A stretch of 64,000 nucleotides of DNA. It comes from Streptomyces sp. NBC_01465. GTDB lineage: Bacteria; Actinomycetota; Actinomycetes; Streptomycetales; Streptomycetaceae. Each line of letters begins with the position of its first letter. Positions within the stretch are counted from its first letter, which is position 1. The DNA is taken from assembly GCF_036227325.1 (NCBI RefSeq), contig NZ_CP109467.1, forward strand, positions 5,332,001-5,396,000, written 5' to 3'. Under the pieces are notes generated by a model that was given only the letters and a program-made list of their open reading frames with translations, did no database searches and had not been told where the DNA came from. The position numbers were made by a program, and so were the translations under genes. Below are positions 50,088 to 59,685 of the stretch, piece after piece.

Positions 50088-50768
50088 ATGGTGGTGTGGG
50101 AGAGGCCGGAGCCTCCGAGTCGACCGGTTCAGGCCCCGCTGAGCAGGGAGCGGATCGTGCGCGCGGCGATCCGGCTGGCCGACGCGGACGGCCTGGAGGC
50201 GGTGTCGCTGCGCAAGGTCGCCACTGAACTGGGCGCCGGGCCGATGCGGTTGTACGGCTACATCGCGAGCAAGGAAGAGCTGCTCGACCTGATGGTCGAC
50301 GCGATCCACGCCGAGATCCGGCCGGTCGGCGACGACTGGCGGGAGATGCTGAACTCCCTGGCCGAAACCACCCGGCGAGCCGCCCACGAGCACGAATGGC
50401 TCGCCGATCTCCTCGGGGGCCGTCCGCAGCTCGGGCCGCACGCGCTGGCCAGGGGCGAGGCCGTGGTGTCCGCGATGAGCGGCATCGGTGTGGATGACGT
50501 CATGCCGGTGGTCTCGGCAGTCGATGCGTACGTGATCGGCGCGGTCCGCCGGGAAATCGCCGCACGTCGTGCCGAGCGGGCCACCGGGATGGACGAGGAG
50601 CGCTGGCAGAGATCGCTCGGGCCCTATCTGGAGCGGACCTTCGCCACCGGCCGATTCCCCGCGCTGGCCACGGTGGTGCGCGATGCCGCCCACTGGGACG
50701 CCGACCACACCTTCCGGATCGGCCTCGCCTTCCTGCTCGACGGCATCGAGGCCCGTCTCTCGAGGTGA
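50088..50768 (+). CDS. TetR-family regulator (TetR_C tetracycline-repressor-like domain)
   Basis: 226 residues. HTH ADGLEAVSLRKVATELGAGPMRLYGYIASKEELLDLMVD, then the TetR-class C-terminal domain (PHALARGEAVVSAM ... FRIGLAFLLDGIEARLSR). Likely controls the divergent FAD monooxygenase. ATG 50088 lacks a strong ribosome site; ATG 50067 is an in-frame alternative that lies just past the operator. Confidence 0.9.
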   Translation: MVVWERPEPPSRPVQAPLSRERIVRAAIRLADADGLEAVSLRKVATELGAGPMRLYGYIASKEELLDLMVDAIHAEIRPVGDDWREMLNSLAETTRRAAHEHEWLADLLGGRPQLGPHALARGEAVVSAMSGIGVDDVMPVVSAVDAYVIGAVRREIAARRAERATGMDEERWQRSLGPYLERTFATGRFPALATVVRDAAHWDADHTFRIGLAFLLDGIEARLSR

Positions 50769-50922
50769 TGGGCGACCGAAATCCTTTGTGCGGTACGTGA
50801 GTCGGGCCCGGCAGTCCCTCGTGGGGCCGCCGCGCGGCCCGTGTGGCGCGCGAGGGGGTGTCCCGCGCACCCTAGATTGTTCACGGACAGTGCTGATTCA
50901 TCACTAATCGTGAGGTAGTGCC

Positions 50923-51552
50923 GTGGGTCGAGGAATGGGCAGTGCGTGCAGGCGGGCCGGCTGGGTGGTGGCGATCGCAGGGACGCTGGTGTCGGTGCTG
51001 CCGGGCGTCGCAGGGGCCACGAGTGTCGTACCGCACCGGGGGAGCGTGAGCGCGGTGGCTGCGGACGGTGCGGACGACACCGAGCAGAAGCTGGCGAAGG
51101 AGGTGTTCGACGCCATGTGCTCCCGGGACGAGGACGACCCGAAGTACACCAACGAGTGGTACCAGGCGGTCGAGTCGTGGCAGGCCATCACGCCCTACAC
51201 GCTCAAGCGGTCCTACACCCCTGAAGCGGCGGCCCGCGAGAACCTGTACGGGCAGCCCCGGCTGACCAACGACACCCGCAAGGCGATGTGCGGCGGCATG
51301 ACGAGCTACGCCAACGCCCTCAAGGATGCGGTCCTGGACCTCAAGGGCGACATCAGGGACGGCTGCGCCACCACGCCAGGTCTCGGAGCGTTCTACGACT
51401 TCAAGATGGAGGCGTTCCGCGCCATCGACGACCACGACTGGGCGAAGGTCGACAAGATCATGCCCGGCTGGCGCGACCCCGCGACGTTCGCCGAGAACAC
51501 CGGGGCCAACGGAATGTGCACGAAGTGGACGGGCGTGACGGACGCGGCGTAG
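50923..51552 (+). CDS. Secreted hypothetical protein
   Basis: 209 residues, GTG 50923 with GAGGTAG upstream. A signal peptide (CRRAGWVVAIAGTLVSVLPGVAGA) precedes a helical domain with four Cys (MCSRDEDD, MCGGM, GCATTP, MCTKW) able to form two disulfides. No family is recognised. Confidence 0.75.
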   Translation: MGRGMGSACRRAGWVVAIAGTLVSVLPGVAGATSVVPHRGSVSAVAADGADDTEQKLAKEVFDAMCSRDEDDPKYTNEWYQAVESWQAITPYTLKRSYTPEAAARENLYGQPRLTNDTRKAMCGGMTSYANALKDAVLDLKGDIRDGCATTPGLGAFYDFKMEAFRAIDDHDWAKVDKIMPGWRDPATFAENTGANGMCTKWTGVTDAA

Positions 51553-51565
51553 TAATCCGCAGTCG

Positions 51566-52420
51566 TCACTTCTGCGGAAGCGCCGGGGGATCCGCGACCG
51601 GAGTGACCGAGTCGCGGGTGCCCCGCCGCATCAGCGCCTGGCAGTGGGCGCGCAGCTGTTGGGGCCAGCGGTCCCGCCAGCCCCGCCAGGCGACGACGTG
51701 GAACGTCACCGCGAGGAATCCGGAGAGCGCGGCGGTCCCGATGGTCGCGCCCACTACGCCGTCGACCTTTTCGAGGCCCTCTCGGTGCACCCTGTCGGCC
51801 AGCAGGACACAGGTGTTGACCGCGATCCATCCCGCGGTGATCAGCCCCGCGGTCCACGGCGCCCGGCCTGCGCGGTTGTCGCGCCGCGTGCGGTGCAGTG
51901 GCAGGTATCCGGACAGGCGCTCTGTGTGGGCCTTGCAGGCCGTCTTGAAGGTGGGGTGGTCGGCGAGCGCCTTCACTGTCACCGGGCTTGCGGCGGACCA
52001 CGAGGCGCGGGCGAAGCGCCAGGCCTCCAGCTCCAGGGGATGCTCCGGTGGTGTGACGCCTTCCGGGTCCAACTCCTCTGCGGCCACCAGTGGTTGATAC
52101 GCGTCGAGCCACACGGCGGGGTCGAGCCGTATCTCAGGACTGGTCCGTATGTCAGGGTCCCGCCGCACCAGCCCCGCATCGAGCAGCGACCGCATCGCCA
52201 TCTCGGCCGCCGTACGTTCCCTTTGCCGGGGCTCAGACCGCCGGAACCCCGGTCCGAGCAGCCACGCCGCGTGGTACGCGTCCAACTCGCCGGACGCCAG
52301 CAGCCGTTCCGCCGCCCGCAGCCCCGCCCGGCGGCTCGACAGGGCCAGCCCGCCGATGCCCAGGTTCAGGACGACCAGGAGCCCGCCCGTGCTCACCGCC
52401 AGCCACACCACACCAGTCAT
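51566..52420 (-). CDS. Membrane protein, TIGR04222-like
   Basis: 284 residues. N-terminal helix, then a soluble segment (LDAYHAAWLLGPGFRRSEPRQR ... MRSLLDAGLVRRDP) of the type seen in TIGR04222 proteins, and two more helices near 195-245. Function unknown; family call tentative. Confidence 0.7.
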   Translation of the reverse strand: MTGVVWLAVSTGGLLVVLNLGIGGLALSSRRAGLRAAERLLASGELDAYHAAWLLGPGFRRSEPRQRERTAAEMAMRSLLDAGLVRRDPDIRTSPEIRLDPAVWLDAYQPLVAAEELDPEGVTPPEHPLELEAWRFARASWSAASPVTVKALADHPTFKTACKAHTERLSGYLPLHRTRRDNRAGRAPWTAGLITAGWIAVNTCVLLADRVHREGLEKVDGVVGATIGTAALSGFLAVTFHVVAWRGWRDRWPQQLRAHCQALMRRGTRDSVTPVADPPALPQK

Positions 52421-52600
52421 GACGACAGGAATAGAGCAAGTTCCCCGGATCCGCCATGGCGCGTGGTCGCTCAGCCGGAGCCGCGCGGGCTACTCCCGCG
52501 GAAGTAGTCCAACTGCCGCCGCCCATAGGACGATTGCCCAGGCTTGAGTTCGTAGTGTCCATGGCAACGCACCGGTCCGCACGACGACGAGGAGCAAGCC

Positions 52601-53248
52601 ATGATCACCGCCACTGAGTCCGCCTCAGTCACAGCCGCTTCCAGGGCGGAAACCACGGCCGACCGTCGTCGGTTCCTCGCCGGAGTCACCTTCGCCGCGC
52701 TCTTCATCGGCGGGATGCTGCTCTCCAGCCTGCTGGGGACGGGCATATACCCCTCGCCACTCGACTCCGAGACGGAGGCCGCGGCCTACTTCGCCGCCAA
52801 CCAGAACACGGTCCTCGCCCAGGGCATCGCGCACCTGCTGGCGGCCGTCCCGCTGGCTCTGTTCGCAACGACCCTCGGCAACGGGCGGGCGCGCACGGCG
52901 GGTTGGGCGGCCGCGGCCGCACTGGCCGCCTCGGGTCTGCTCAACGCGGCCATCCCGGTCCTGAACGCCACCGGCGATACCCAGCACACGCTGCACTACC
53001 TGACCTTCCTCACCGGCGGCCAGATCCACGTCCCGCTGCTGGGCCTCCTGGTCGCCGCGGGAGTCCGTGCCGGCGCCTCGTCGGCCCCGCGCTGGACCAC
53101 GGTGCTGGGTGTGGTCGCGGCCTCCCTGTCCGTACTGTCGCTCGTGTCGTTCGCCACCGAGTCGGCCATGCTGCTGCTCCCGCTGGGCCGCTTCACGGCG
53201 ATCCTGTGGATCGTGATCACGGCGGTACGGTCGCGCCCGCGCAAGTGA
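52601..53248 (+). CDS. Six-helix membrane protein, unknown function
   Basis: 215 residues from ATG 52601. Six hydrophobic segments, with the pattern FAALFIGGMLLSSLLGTGIYPSP ... ETEAAAYFAANQN. Layout recalls DUF4386-like proteins, without conviction. A strong hairpin follows. Confidence 0.7.
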   Translation: MITATESASVTAASRAETTADRRRFLAGVTFAALFIGGMLLSSLLGTGIYPSPLDSETEAAAYFAANQNTVLAQGIAHLLAAVPLALFATTLGNGRARTAGWAAAAALAASGLLNAAIPVLNATGDTQHTLHYLTFLTGGQIHVPLLGLLVAAGVRAGASSAPRWTTVLGVVAASLSVLSLVSFATESAMLLLPLGRFTAILWIVITAVRSRPRK

Positions 53249-53276
53249 GCCGACTGCCCGACCGCCACCGGCGCCG

Positions 53277-53315
53277 CCGCCGCCCCGGACCGAAGCCTTC
53301 GGTCCGGGGCGGCGG
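53277..53315 (+). terminator. Hairpin terminator
   Basis: 18-bp arms (CCGCCGCCCCGGACCGAA and complement) around a three-base loop, 29 bases after the stop at 53248. Confidence 0.8.
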
Positions 53316-53424
53316 TGCGTCAGCGTCGGGTTCTGTCGCCCGCTGCCCTTAAGTAGGTCCAGTTCTGGCCTAGTTGGCTGTTAGAAAGTACAGACAGCGA
53401 AAGCAGCGGGCGAGGGGCGGGGTC

Positions 53425-53958
53425 ATGGAAACGGCACTGAGCCGGAAACGGCAACAGCAGTCGGCGCCCGGCGCGTTCACCGCCTTCGCCCGCTTCGTGC
53501 TCTGCGGCGGCGGGGTGGGCGTCGCCTCCAGTTTCGCCGTGGCGGCCCTCGGCTCCTGGATCCCCTGGGTCCTGGCCAACGCCGTGATCAGCGTGGCCTC
53601 CACGCTGCTCGCCACCGAACTGCACGCCCGCTTCACCTTCGGTGCGGGCGGGCATGCGAGTCGGCGTCAGCATGTGCAGTCGGCCGGGTCGGCGGCGGCC
53701 GCGTACGCGGTGACCTGCGGGGCGATGTTCGTCCTGCAGGTGTTGGTGGCGGCGCCCGGTGCGGTGGTCGAACAGGTCGTCTATCTGTCCGCTTCCGCGC
53801 TCGCGGGAGTCGCACGTTTCGCGGTGCTGCGGCTCCTCGTCTTCGCGCGGAACCACACGCAGCCCACGACCCCCGCCCGCGCCACCCACTCCGTGCCCGC
53901 AGCCGTGGCCCGCACTTCGCCCCGGGCCGCCCCCGCGACGCTCTGCCACGCGGCCTGA
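53425..53958 (+). CDS. GtrA-family membrane protein
   Basis: 177 residues from ATG 53425. Four helices in the GtrA pattern (FARFVLCGGGVGVASSFAVAAL ... NAVISVASTLLATELHARFTFG). GtrA-type proteins are proposed to flip polyprenyl-linked sugars for wall or surface polysaccharides. A basic Thr/Ala tail of 35 residues is added. Confidence 0.82.
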   Translation: METALSRKRQQQSAPGAFTAFARFVLCGGGVGVASSFAVAALGSWIPWVLANAVISVASTLLATELHARFTFGAGGHASRRQHVQSAGSAAAAYAVTCGAMFVLQVLVAAPGAVVEQVVYLSASALAGVARFAVLRLLVFARNHTQPTTPARATHSVPAAVARTSPRAAPATLCHAA

Positions 53959-53983
53959 CCCTCGGCGCCTCTGCGTGCCGGCG

Positions 53984-55483
53984 TCAGGCGATCGACGTCG
54001 GGGTGTCCCGCAGCGTGACGTTGGCGTGGCTCTCCTGGAAGCTCTGGTCGGAGACCAGGGTGAGGCGGGCCGTGGACTGGAACTCCTGCAGCGTGGCGGA
54101 GCCGCAGGAGACCATCGTCGTCTTGAGCTTCGCGATGGTCGTGGACAGGCCCTCGTCGAGGTCACCGGCGTACGGTACGAACCCGTCGACGCCCTCCTCG
54201 AAGAGCAGCCCCTGGCCGCCGCCCTGCCCGTAACGCGCCCAGTTCCGGGCCCGGTTGGAGCCCTCGCCCCAGTACTCCTTCACGAAGCCGTCGCGGGTGG
54301 GGACCTTCGCGCCGGCGGCCTGGTCGAAGCGGGCGAAGTAGCGGCCCATCATCACGAAGTCGGCGCCCATCGCGAGCGCCAGGGCCACGTGGTAGTCGTG
54401 CACGAGGCCGCCGTCGGAGCAGATCGGCACATACGCGCCGGTCCGCTCGGCGAAGGCGTCGCGGGCCGCTGCGACGTCCAGTACGGCGCTGGCCTGGCCG
54501 CGGCCGATGCCCTTCTGGTCGCGGGTGATGCAGATGGAGCCGCCGCCCACGCCGACCTTGACGAAGTCCGCACCGGCCTCGGCGAGGAAGGTGAACGCCT
54601 CGCCGTCGACGACGTTCCCGCCGCCGATCGGGATCTCCGGGTAGTGCTTCTTGACCCAGCCCAGCGCCTCCGCCTGCCAGTCGCTGTATCCGTCGGACGA
54701 GTCGAAGCACAGGGCGTCCGCGCCCGCCTCCAGCAGGGCGGGGACGCGCTCGCGGTAGTCGTGGGTGTTGACCCCGGCGCCCACGCGCAGGCGCTTGGCG
54801 GCGTCGACGAGCTGGTTCGGGAACCGCTTGTTGTCCGCGTAGTCCGAGCGGAAGACGAGATGCTGCAGCCGGCCGCCGCCGTCGAGGACGGGCAGGCAGT
54901 CGAGCCGCTGGTCCCAGAGCTGTGCGTTGGCCTCGGAGAGGGTGATGTCGGCGCCGGCGTACGGGAGTTCGGCGATGGGCGTCATACGGCCGCTGACCGG
55001 GCCGGCGAGGTCGTGACGCTGGGGGTGGAAGTCGCGCGAGGTCACCAGGCCCAGGAGGCGGCCGATTCCGGTCCCGTCGTCCGTGACGGCGGCGGTGCTG
55101 TGGCCGGTACGGCGCATGACCTCGACGAGCTCGCTGAGGGTGTCGTCCGGGCGGACGTTGGTGTCGCTGGTGACGAACCCGGCCTTGAAGCCCTTGACTT
55201 CGCGTACCGCCGCGGCCTGGTCCTCCACCGACTGGTTGTGGTGCAGGAAGCTCAGCCCGCCGTTGCGCGCGAGGGCGATCGCGAGCTCCGGTGTGCTGAC
55301 GGCCTGCATGATCGCGGAGGTGAAGGGGGACTGCAGCTCGATGGCGGGCGTCTCGCCGACGATGTGCCGTACGAGGGGAGTCCGCAGCGCGACCGTGGCG
55401 GGCGAGCAGTCGGTGCGGGTCCGGTTCGGCAGCAGCAGGAACTCGTTGAACGTCCGTGAGACCTCGGCCATGATCTGTGCCAC
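53984..55483 (-). CDS. IMP dehydrogenase/GMP reductase family protein (GuaB1-type)
   Basis: 499 residues with tandem CBS domains (RTGHSTAAVTDDGTGIGRLLG ... LDCLPVLDGGGRLQHL) inserted in the TIM barrel. The catalytic loop Cys is in GGGSICITR, the phosphate loop and flap motifs in CSDGGLVHDYHVALALAMGADFVMMGR and ARYGQGGGQGLLF. The flap lacks the canonical IMPDH Arg-Tyr context (RYFSE-like): YGQGGGQGL is used. Oxidation of IMP or reduction of GMP cannot be told apart safely. GTG 55483 with AGGAGG is chosen over ATG 55471. Confidence 0.88.
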   Translation of the reverse strand: MAQIMAEVSRTFNEFLLLPNRTRTDCSPATVALRTPLVRHIVGETPAIELQSPFTSAIMQAVSTPELAIALARNGGLSFLHHNQSVEDQAAAVREVKGFKAGFVTSDTNVRPDDTLSELVEVMRRTGHSTAAVTDDGTGIGRLLGLVTSRDFHPQRHDLAGPVSGRMTPIAELPYAGADITLSEANAQLWDQRLDCLPVLDGGGRLQHLVFRSDYADNKRFPNQLVDAAKRLRVGAGVNTHDYRERVPALLEAGADALCFDSSDGYSDWQAEALGWVKKHYPEIPIGGGNVVDGEAFTFLAEAGADFVKVGVGGGSICITRDQKGIGRGQASAVLDVAAARDAFAERTGAYVPICSDGGLVHDYHVALALAMGADFVMMGRYFARFDQAAGAKVPTRDGFVKEYWGEGSNRARNWARYGQGGGQGLLFEEGVDGFVPYAGDLDEGLSTTIAKLKTTMVSCGSATLQEFQSTARLTLVSDQSFQESHANVTLRDTPTSIA

Positions 55484-55674
55484 TGTTCCTCCTGACCCGT
55501 CGGCCGGAGCCCGTCTGCCCGGCCGTGTGCGACCCCCCTGTCGGAAGGGCGGCGTCCGACAGGGCGCGGTCGTGACCTGGCACCCTACCGATCACCCTGG
55601 CCCAGCACGAATTCCCTGCCTATGCTGTTGATCTCCCGTTCGGGGGAGCGGGAACGTACGGGATGGAGCGACCC

Positions 55675-55905
55675 ATGGGCGCGATCGGTGTGTTCATACT
55701 CGGGACGGCCGTCGTGGTGGCGGGGCTGCTCGCGCTGGTCGGCCGGCGGGGCCGGAGTTCGCGGACCGAGAATCCGGACGCGTACGCGATCGAGAAGCGC
55801 GCCGTCCTGGAGGCGCAGCGCATCCACGACGAAGTCCGTTCCCTGCACGCCCAGTCCGACATTTCTGGCACCTTCGGGCACAGCCGTCTGACGCGGCGGC
55901 GCTGA
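55675..55905 (+). CDS. Small single-helix membrane protein
   Basis: 76 residues from ATG 55675 (GGAG six bases upstream; ATG 55663 is in frame). One N-terminal helix GVFILGTAVVVAGLLALV and a basic soluble tail. Unknown function. Confidence 0.65.
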   Translation: MGAIGVFILGTAVVVAGLLALVGRRGRSSRTENPDAYAIEKRAVLEAQRIHDEVRSLHAQSDISGTFGHSRLTRRR

Positions 55906-55909
55906 TCCG

Positions 55910-56293
55910 TCAGGAGTCCATGGCAGCCCGGTCGGACTCGCTGCGCAGTACGCAGAACTCATTGCCCTCGGGGTCGGTGAGGATCACCCACCCCGAACCG
56001 TCCGGATTCCGGTGATCGGCCAGGAAGCCGGCGCCGAGAGCCAGCAGCCGGTCCACCTCCGGATCGCGCGAGGTGTCGGGCCGCAGACACAGATGGATCC
56101 GGTTCTTGACCGTCTTGCCCTCGGGCACCTGGTTGAAGTGCAGCACCGGCCCGTCCGCCAGCAGCACCTGCGTCTCATGGGCACCCGGTTCGGCCTCCGG
56201 ATCCAGCGGGCGGCCGGTCACGCCGCTCCAGAACCGGGCCAACTCATAGGCGTCCGCACAGTCGATCGCCACGTTCTGCACTACCGAGATCAT
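55910..56293 (-). CDS. VOC-family (glyoxalase-like) protein
   Basis: 127 residues. Starts MISVVQNVAIDCADAYELARFWSGVTG and ends ILTDPEGNEFCVL, the two halves of a single VOC unit (Glyoxalase_6 type). Substrate unknown. Confidence 0.85.
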   Translation of the reverse strand: MISVVQNVAIDCADAYELARFWSGVTGRPLDPEAEPGAHETQVLLADGPVLHFNQVPEGKTVKNRIHLCLRPDTSRDPEVDRLLALGAGFLADHRNPDGSGWVILTDPEGNEFCVLRSESDRAAMDS

Positions 56294-56398
56294 GAGCGCC
56301 AGCCTTCCTGAAATGCGCGCCGACTGCCAACCACCAACCGTCGGTCGCGCCCTTAATTCCGCTCGGCCGACAGCCTCTTGTCCGTACGATCGGCGCTC

Positions 56399-57358
56399 AT
56401 GGTCGACTTCTACCCTCCGACGAGTCCCTACGATTCCGGGTTCCTCGACACCGGAGACGGCAACCGCGTCTACTACGAGCAGCTCGGCAACCCCGAGGGC
56501 AAGCCGGCCCTTACGGTCCACGGCGGCCCGGGCGGCGGTGCGATGCAGCGCCCGACGAGGGCCTGGGACCCGGAGGCGTACCGGATCATCCGCTACGACC
56601 AGCGCAACTGCGGCCGCAGCACCCCGCACGCCAGTGACCCGGCGGCCGACATGAGCCTCAACACCACGCAGCACCTGGTCGACGACATGGAGCGGCTGCG
56701 CGAACACCTCGGTGTCGACAAGTGGCTGCTCAACGGCGCCTCTTGGGGCCCGACGCTCATCCTGGCCTACGCACAGCAGTACCCCGAGCGCGTCAGCGAG
56801 ATCGTCATCCAGTCGGTCATGACCTCCCGCCGCTCCGAGATCGACTGGCTCTACCGGGGTGCCGGACAGTTCCGCCCCGAGGCGTGGGACCGCTTCCGCG
56901 AGGGCGTCCCCGAGGAGGAGCGTGACGGCGACCTCCTCGCCGCGTACGCACGTCTCATGGAGAACCCCGACCGTGCGATCCGCGAGAAGGCCGCCGCGGA
57001 CTGGCTCGCCTGGGAGGACGCCGTCATCGCGGGCGAGCCCAACGGCGTACCCGGCGTGTACAGCAACCGCGAGGCCGACGCGCGGATCGCGTTCGTGAGG
57101 ATCTGCGCGCACATCTTCGGCAACGGCGCCTGGCTGGAGGAGGACCAGCTGATCCGGAACGCGCCGAAGCTCGCCGGGATCCCCGGGGTGATCGTGCACG
57201 GCCGGCACGACATGGGCTGCCCGGTCCAGACGGCATGGGAGCTGGCGAAGGCGTGGCCGGGCGCCCGCCTCCACATCATCGAGGACTCGGGGCACGCGGG
57301 AAGCGATGCCGCGGGCGAGGTGGTCAGGGACGCCATCGAAGCGTTCAAGAACCGCTGA
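56399..57358 (+). CDS. pip: Prolyl iminopeptidase (peptidase S33)
   Basis: 319 residues from ATG 56399. Alpha/beta hydrolase with oxyanion motif HGGPGGG, the family signature RIIRYDQRNCGRSTPHAS, nucleophile in GASWGP, Asp in HGRHDMGCP and His in EDSGHAG. Releases N-terminal proline from peptides in the cytoplasm. Confidence 0.93.
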   Translation: MVDFYPPTSPYDSGFLDTGDGNRVYYEQLGNPEGKPALTVHGGPGGGAMQRPTRAWDPEAYRIIRYDQRNCGRSTPHASDPAADMSLNTTQHLVDDMERLREHLGVDKWLLNGASWGPTLILAYAQQYPERVSEIVIQSVMTSRRSEIDWLYRGAGQFRPEAWDRFREGVPEEERDGDLLAAYARLMENPDRAIREKAAADWLAWEDAVIAGEPNGVPGVYSNREADARIAFVRICAHIFGNGAWLEEDQLIRNAPKLAGIPGVIVHGRHDMGCPVQTAWELAKAWPGARLHIIEDSGHAGSDAAGEVVRDAIEAFKNR

Positions 57359-57374
57359 TCCCATGGCGCCGCCC

Positions 57375-57587
57375 GGGTCTCGGGCCGTGCGACCCGCAGC
57401 GGCCACCACGGGTGAACTCGCCTGTGCAGCAGGGGTGTCGGCGTCCTCGGCCAGTCAGCACACGACCGCGCTGCGGGACGCGGGCCTGATCGCCAGCCGA
57501 CGTCAGGGCGCGTCCGTGCTGCACATCCTCACCCCGTTGGGGGCTTCGCTCCTGCGCTCCAACCCTGTGACCCGCCCGGCGCGGTGA
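57375..57587 (+). pseudogene. C-terminal HTH remnant of an ArsR-family regulator
   Basis: The frame encodes TTGELACAAGVSASSASQHTTALRDAGLIASRRQGASVLHILTPLGASLL, the recognition helices and wing of ArsR/DUF5937-type regulators. The first helices and, in the longer family, about 250 N-terminal residues are missing. It abuts the iminopeptidase stop. An ATG at 57363 would allow a 74-residue product, too short to fold as a normal dimer. Confidence 0.6.
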
Positions 57588-57595
57588 TGCAGGGT

Positions 57596-59680
57596 TCAGG
57601 GTGCCGGCCGCAGCACCACGTTCCTGCTCTCACCGCCGGACGCGATGGTCTTGCCGTCGGGGCTGAAGGCCACGGCGCGGGCGCCCGAATCGTACGCCGT
57701 GAAGTCCTTGACCAGGGTGCGGGTGGAGGCGTTCCACACCTGGATGCCGTTGCCCAGCGAGTCGGCCGTGGCCAGCGTCTTCCCGTCCGGGCTGAAGGCG
57801 ACCGAGTCCAGGGAGTAGCCCACGTCCGGGCCGGAGATCGTGGAGTACGTACGGGCGGGGATGTCCCAGAGGTCGAACGGACCTGATCTCACCACGGCGA
57901 GCCGGCGGCTGTCCGGGCTGAACGCCATCGACTCCGCGAAGTTCTTGTGCGCGGGATCGGGGTCGGGGAGTTGGACCGGGCTGCTGTCGGGGGCGGGTTT
58001 CGTCAGCCAGATGCGGCCGTCCTCCATGGTGCTGGCGGCAAGGGTCTTGCCGTCGGGGCTGAAGGCCAGCGCGGAGATGTCGTCCGTGAAGCCGGTGATG
58101 GTGGTCCTGAGCGTACGAGTGGCGAGGTCCCAGAGACGGATCTCCTTCGCCTCGCCCGCCGTGGCCAATGTCCTGCCGTCCGGATGGAAGGCGACCACAC
58201 TCGCGTAGCCGTTGGGGGTTGTGAGGGCCCCGGCCTGGGTGCGGGTCGTGACGTCCAGGAGCCGGATCGCGTTCTTGGTGCACGGCACGGCCACGATCCT
58301 GCTGTCGTTGCTGAAGGCCAGAGCCGTGCCCATCAGCTTCGGGACGGTGAACTTGGCCTTCACGGCATGGGTGGCGGCGTCGCGGACCAGGATGAGCCCG
58401 TCCATGTCCCCGGAGGCGAGGAGCTTGCCGTCGGGGCTGAACGCCACTGTCTCGACGGTGGAGTTGTGCCCGTCGAGGGTGACCTCCGTGGGGGTGTTCG
58501 CGTCGGGGCCCCCCGCGTTGCGGTTGAGTTGAGTGACGCCGTACACGGCCCCTCCTGTCGCGGCCAGCGCGGCGAAGCCCCCGATGAGGAGGGAACGCCG
58601 GCTCGGGCCGCGCAGGAAGTCGGGGGTCGTGTCGGCCGCGGGGGGAGCGGGAGGCGGAGTGGGCCGCCTGCGCGGGGCGGGCGGGGCGGAGACGGTGGGG
58701 GCCGCGGCGATGGCGGCAGGGCTGTCCGGAACGGTGGGGATGGGGGAGGCGCCGTGGGTCGTACGGCTTGGGGCCGGGGCCGGGGCCGGGGCCGGTGCCA
58801 GAACCGGGACCGGATCCGCAGCAGGTGCAGGGACCCGGGGCGCCACTGGGCCCGCACCCGCACCCGCCCCCAGCGCCCGCAACCGCTCCGCCACGCTCGG
58901 CGCATCCGGACGCCGCCCCGGCTCCTTGTCCATCAGCCCGACCAGCAGCTCCGCCAGCGGCCCCGCCCGCCCCGGCGGCGGAACCGGCTGCGTCAGCACG
59001 GCCACCACGATCGACGTCAGGGTGTCGCCGTGGAACGGAGGGCGCCCCTCCACCGCCGTGTAGAGCGTGGCCCCCAACGCCCAGAGATCCGCCGGGGCCT
59101 CGACCCGCTTGCCCTCCAACTGCTCGGGCGGCATGAACTGCGGAGTCCCGATAACAGAGTTGGTAACCGTCAGATGATGCGTGGCATCCAGCACCCGGGC
59201 GATCCCGAAGTCGGTGATGACGGGCCGTTCCCCGTCGAGCAGCACATTGTCCGGCTTCAGATCGCGGTGCACGACACCCGCAGCGTGCGCATGAGTCAAC
59301 GCATCCGCAAGAGCGGCACCGATCCCGGCGGCCCGCTCCCACCCCAACTGCCGTTCCCGGTCGAGAAGTCCGCCCAAAGACGGCCCGGCGATGTACTCCA
59401 TGACGATCCACGGAGTCCCGTCGTGCTGCGTCACGTCGTGGACGGTCACGATGTTCGGATGCCGCAGCCGAGCAGCGGCACGCGCCTCGCGCTCGGTACG
59501 CGCGATCAGCTGAGCACGCAGCTCAGGCCGCACGCCGTCCCCCAACAGGACTTCCTTTACGGCGACTTCGCGATCGAGCACCTCATCATGCCCGCGCCAC
59601 ACACGCCCCATACCCCCGCGCCCGACCGCCTCGACCAGCCGATAGCGCCCACTGACCAACTGCCCCGTTGCCCCCGTCAT
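57596..59680 (-). CDS. Serine/threonine protein kinase with C-terminal WD40 repeats
   Basis: 694 residues from ATG 59680 (a GTG at 59689 overlapping the upstream stop is an alternative). PknB-type kinase: GRGGMGRVW, AVKEV, HRDLKPDNVL, DFGIARV, GTPQFMPPEQ. A Pro/Ala linker leads to one transmembrane helix (SLLIGGFAALAATGGAVYGV) at about 375. About six or seven WD40 repeats with AFSPDGKTLA follow on the outside. WD40 in the sensor position suggests protein binding. Upstream is the Cmx-type exporter gene. Confidence 0.93.
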   Translation of the reverse strand: MTGATGQLVSGRYRLVEAVGRGGMGRVWRGHDEVLDREVAVKEVLLGDGVRPELRAQLIARTEREARAAARLRHPNIVTVHDVTQHDGTPWIVMEYIAGPSLGGLLDRERQLGWERAAGIGAALADALTHAHAAGVVHRDLKPDNVLLDGERPVITDFGIARVLDATHHLTVTNSVIGTPQFMPPEQLEGKRVEAPADLWALGATLYTAVEGRPPFHGDTLTSIVVAVLTQPVPPPGRAGPLAELLVGLMDKEPGRRPDAPSVAERLRALGAGAGAGPVAPRVPAPAADPVPVLAPAPAPAPAPSRTTHGASPIPTVPDSPAAIAAAPTVSAPPAPRRRPTPPPAPPAADTTPDFLRGPSRRSLLIGGFAALAATGGAVYGVTQLNRNAGGPDANTPTEVTLDGHNSTVETVAFSPDGKLLASGDMDGLILVRDAATHAVKAKFTVPKLMGTALAFSNDSRIVAVPCTKNAIRLLDVTTRTQAGALTTPNGYASVVAFHPDGRTLATAGEAKEIRLWDLATRTLRTTITGFTDDISALAFSPDGKTLAASTMEDGRIWLTKPAPDSSPVQLPDPDPAHKNFAESMAFSPDSRRLAVVRSGPFDLWDIPARTYSTISGPDVGYSLDSVAFSPDGKTLATADSLGNGIQVWNASTRTLVKDFTAYDSGARAVAFSPDGKTIASGGESRNVVLRPAP

Positions 59681-59685
59681 GGTGA

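Noticed and set aside
55484..55674. Possible purine-responsive riboswitch upstream of the IMPDH-family gene
   Set aside because: No recognisable conserved core or paired helices for a known class.
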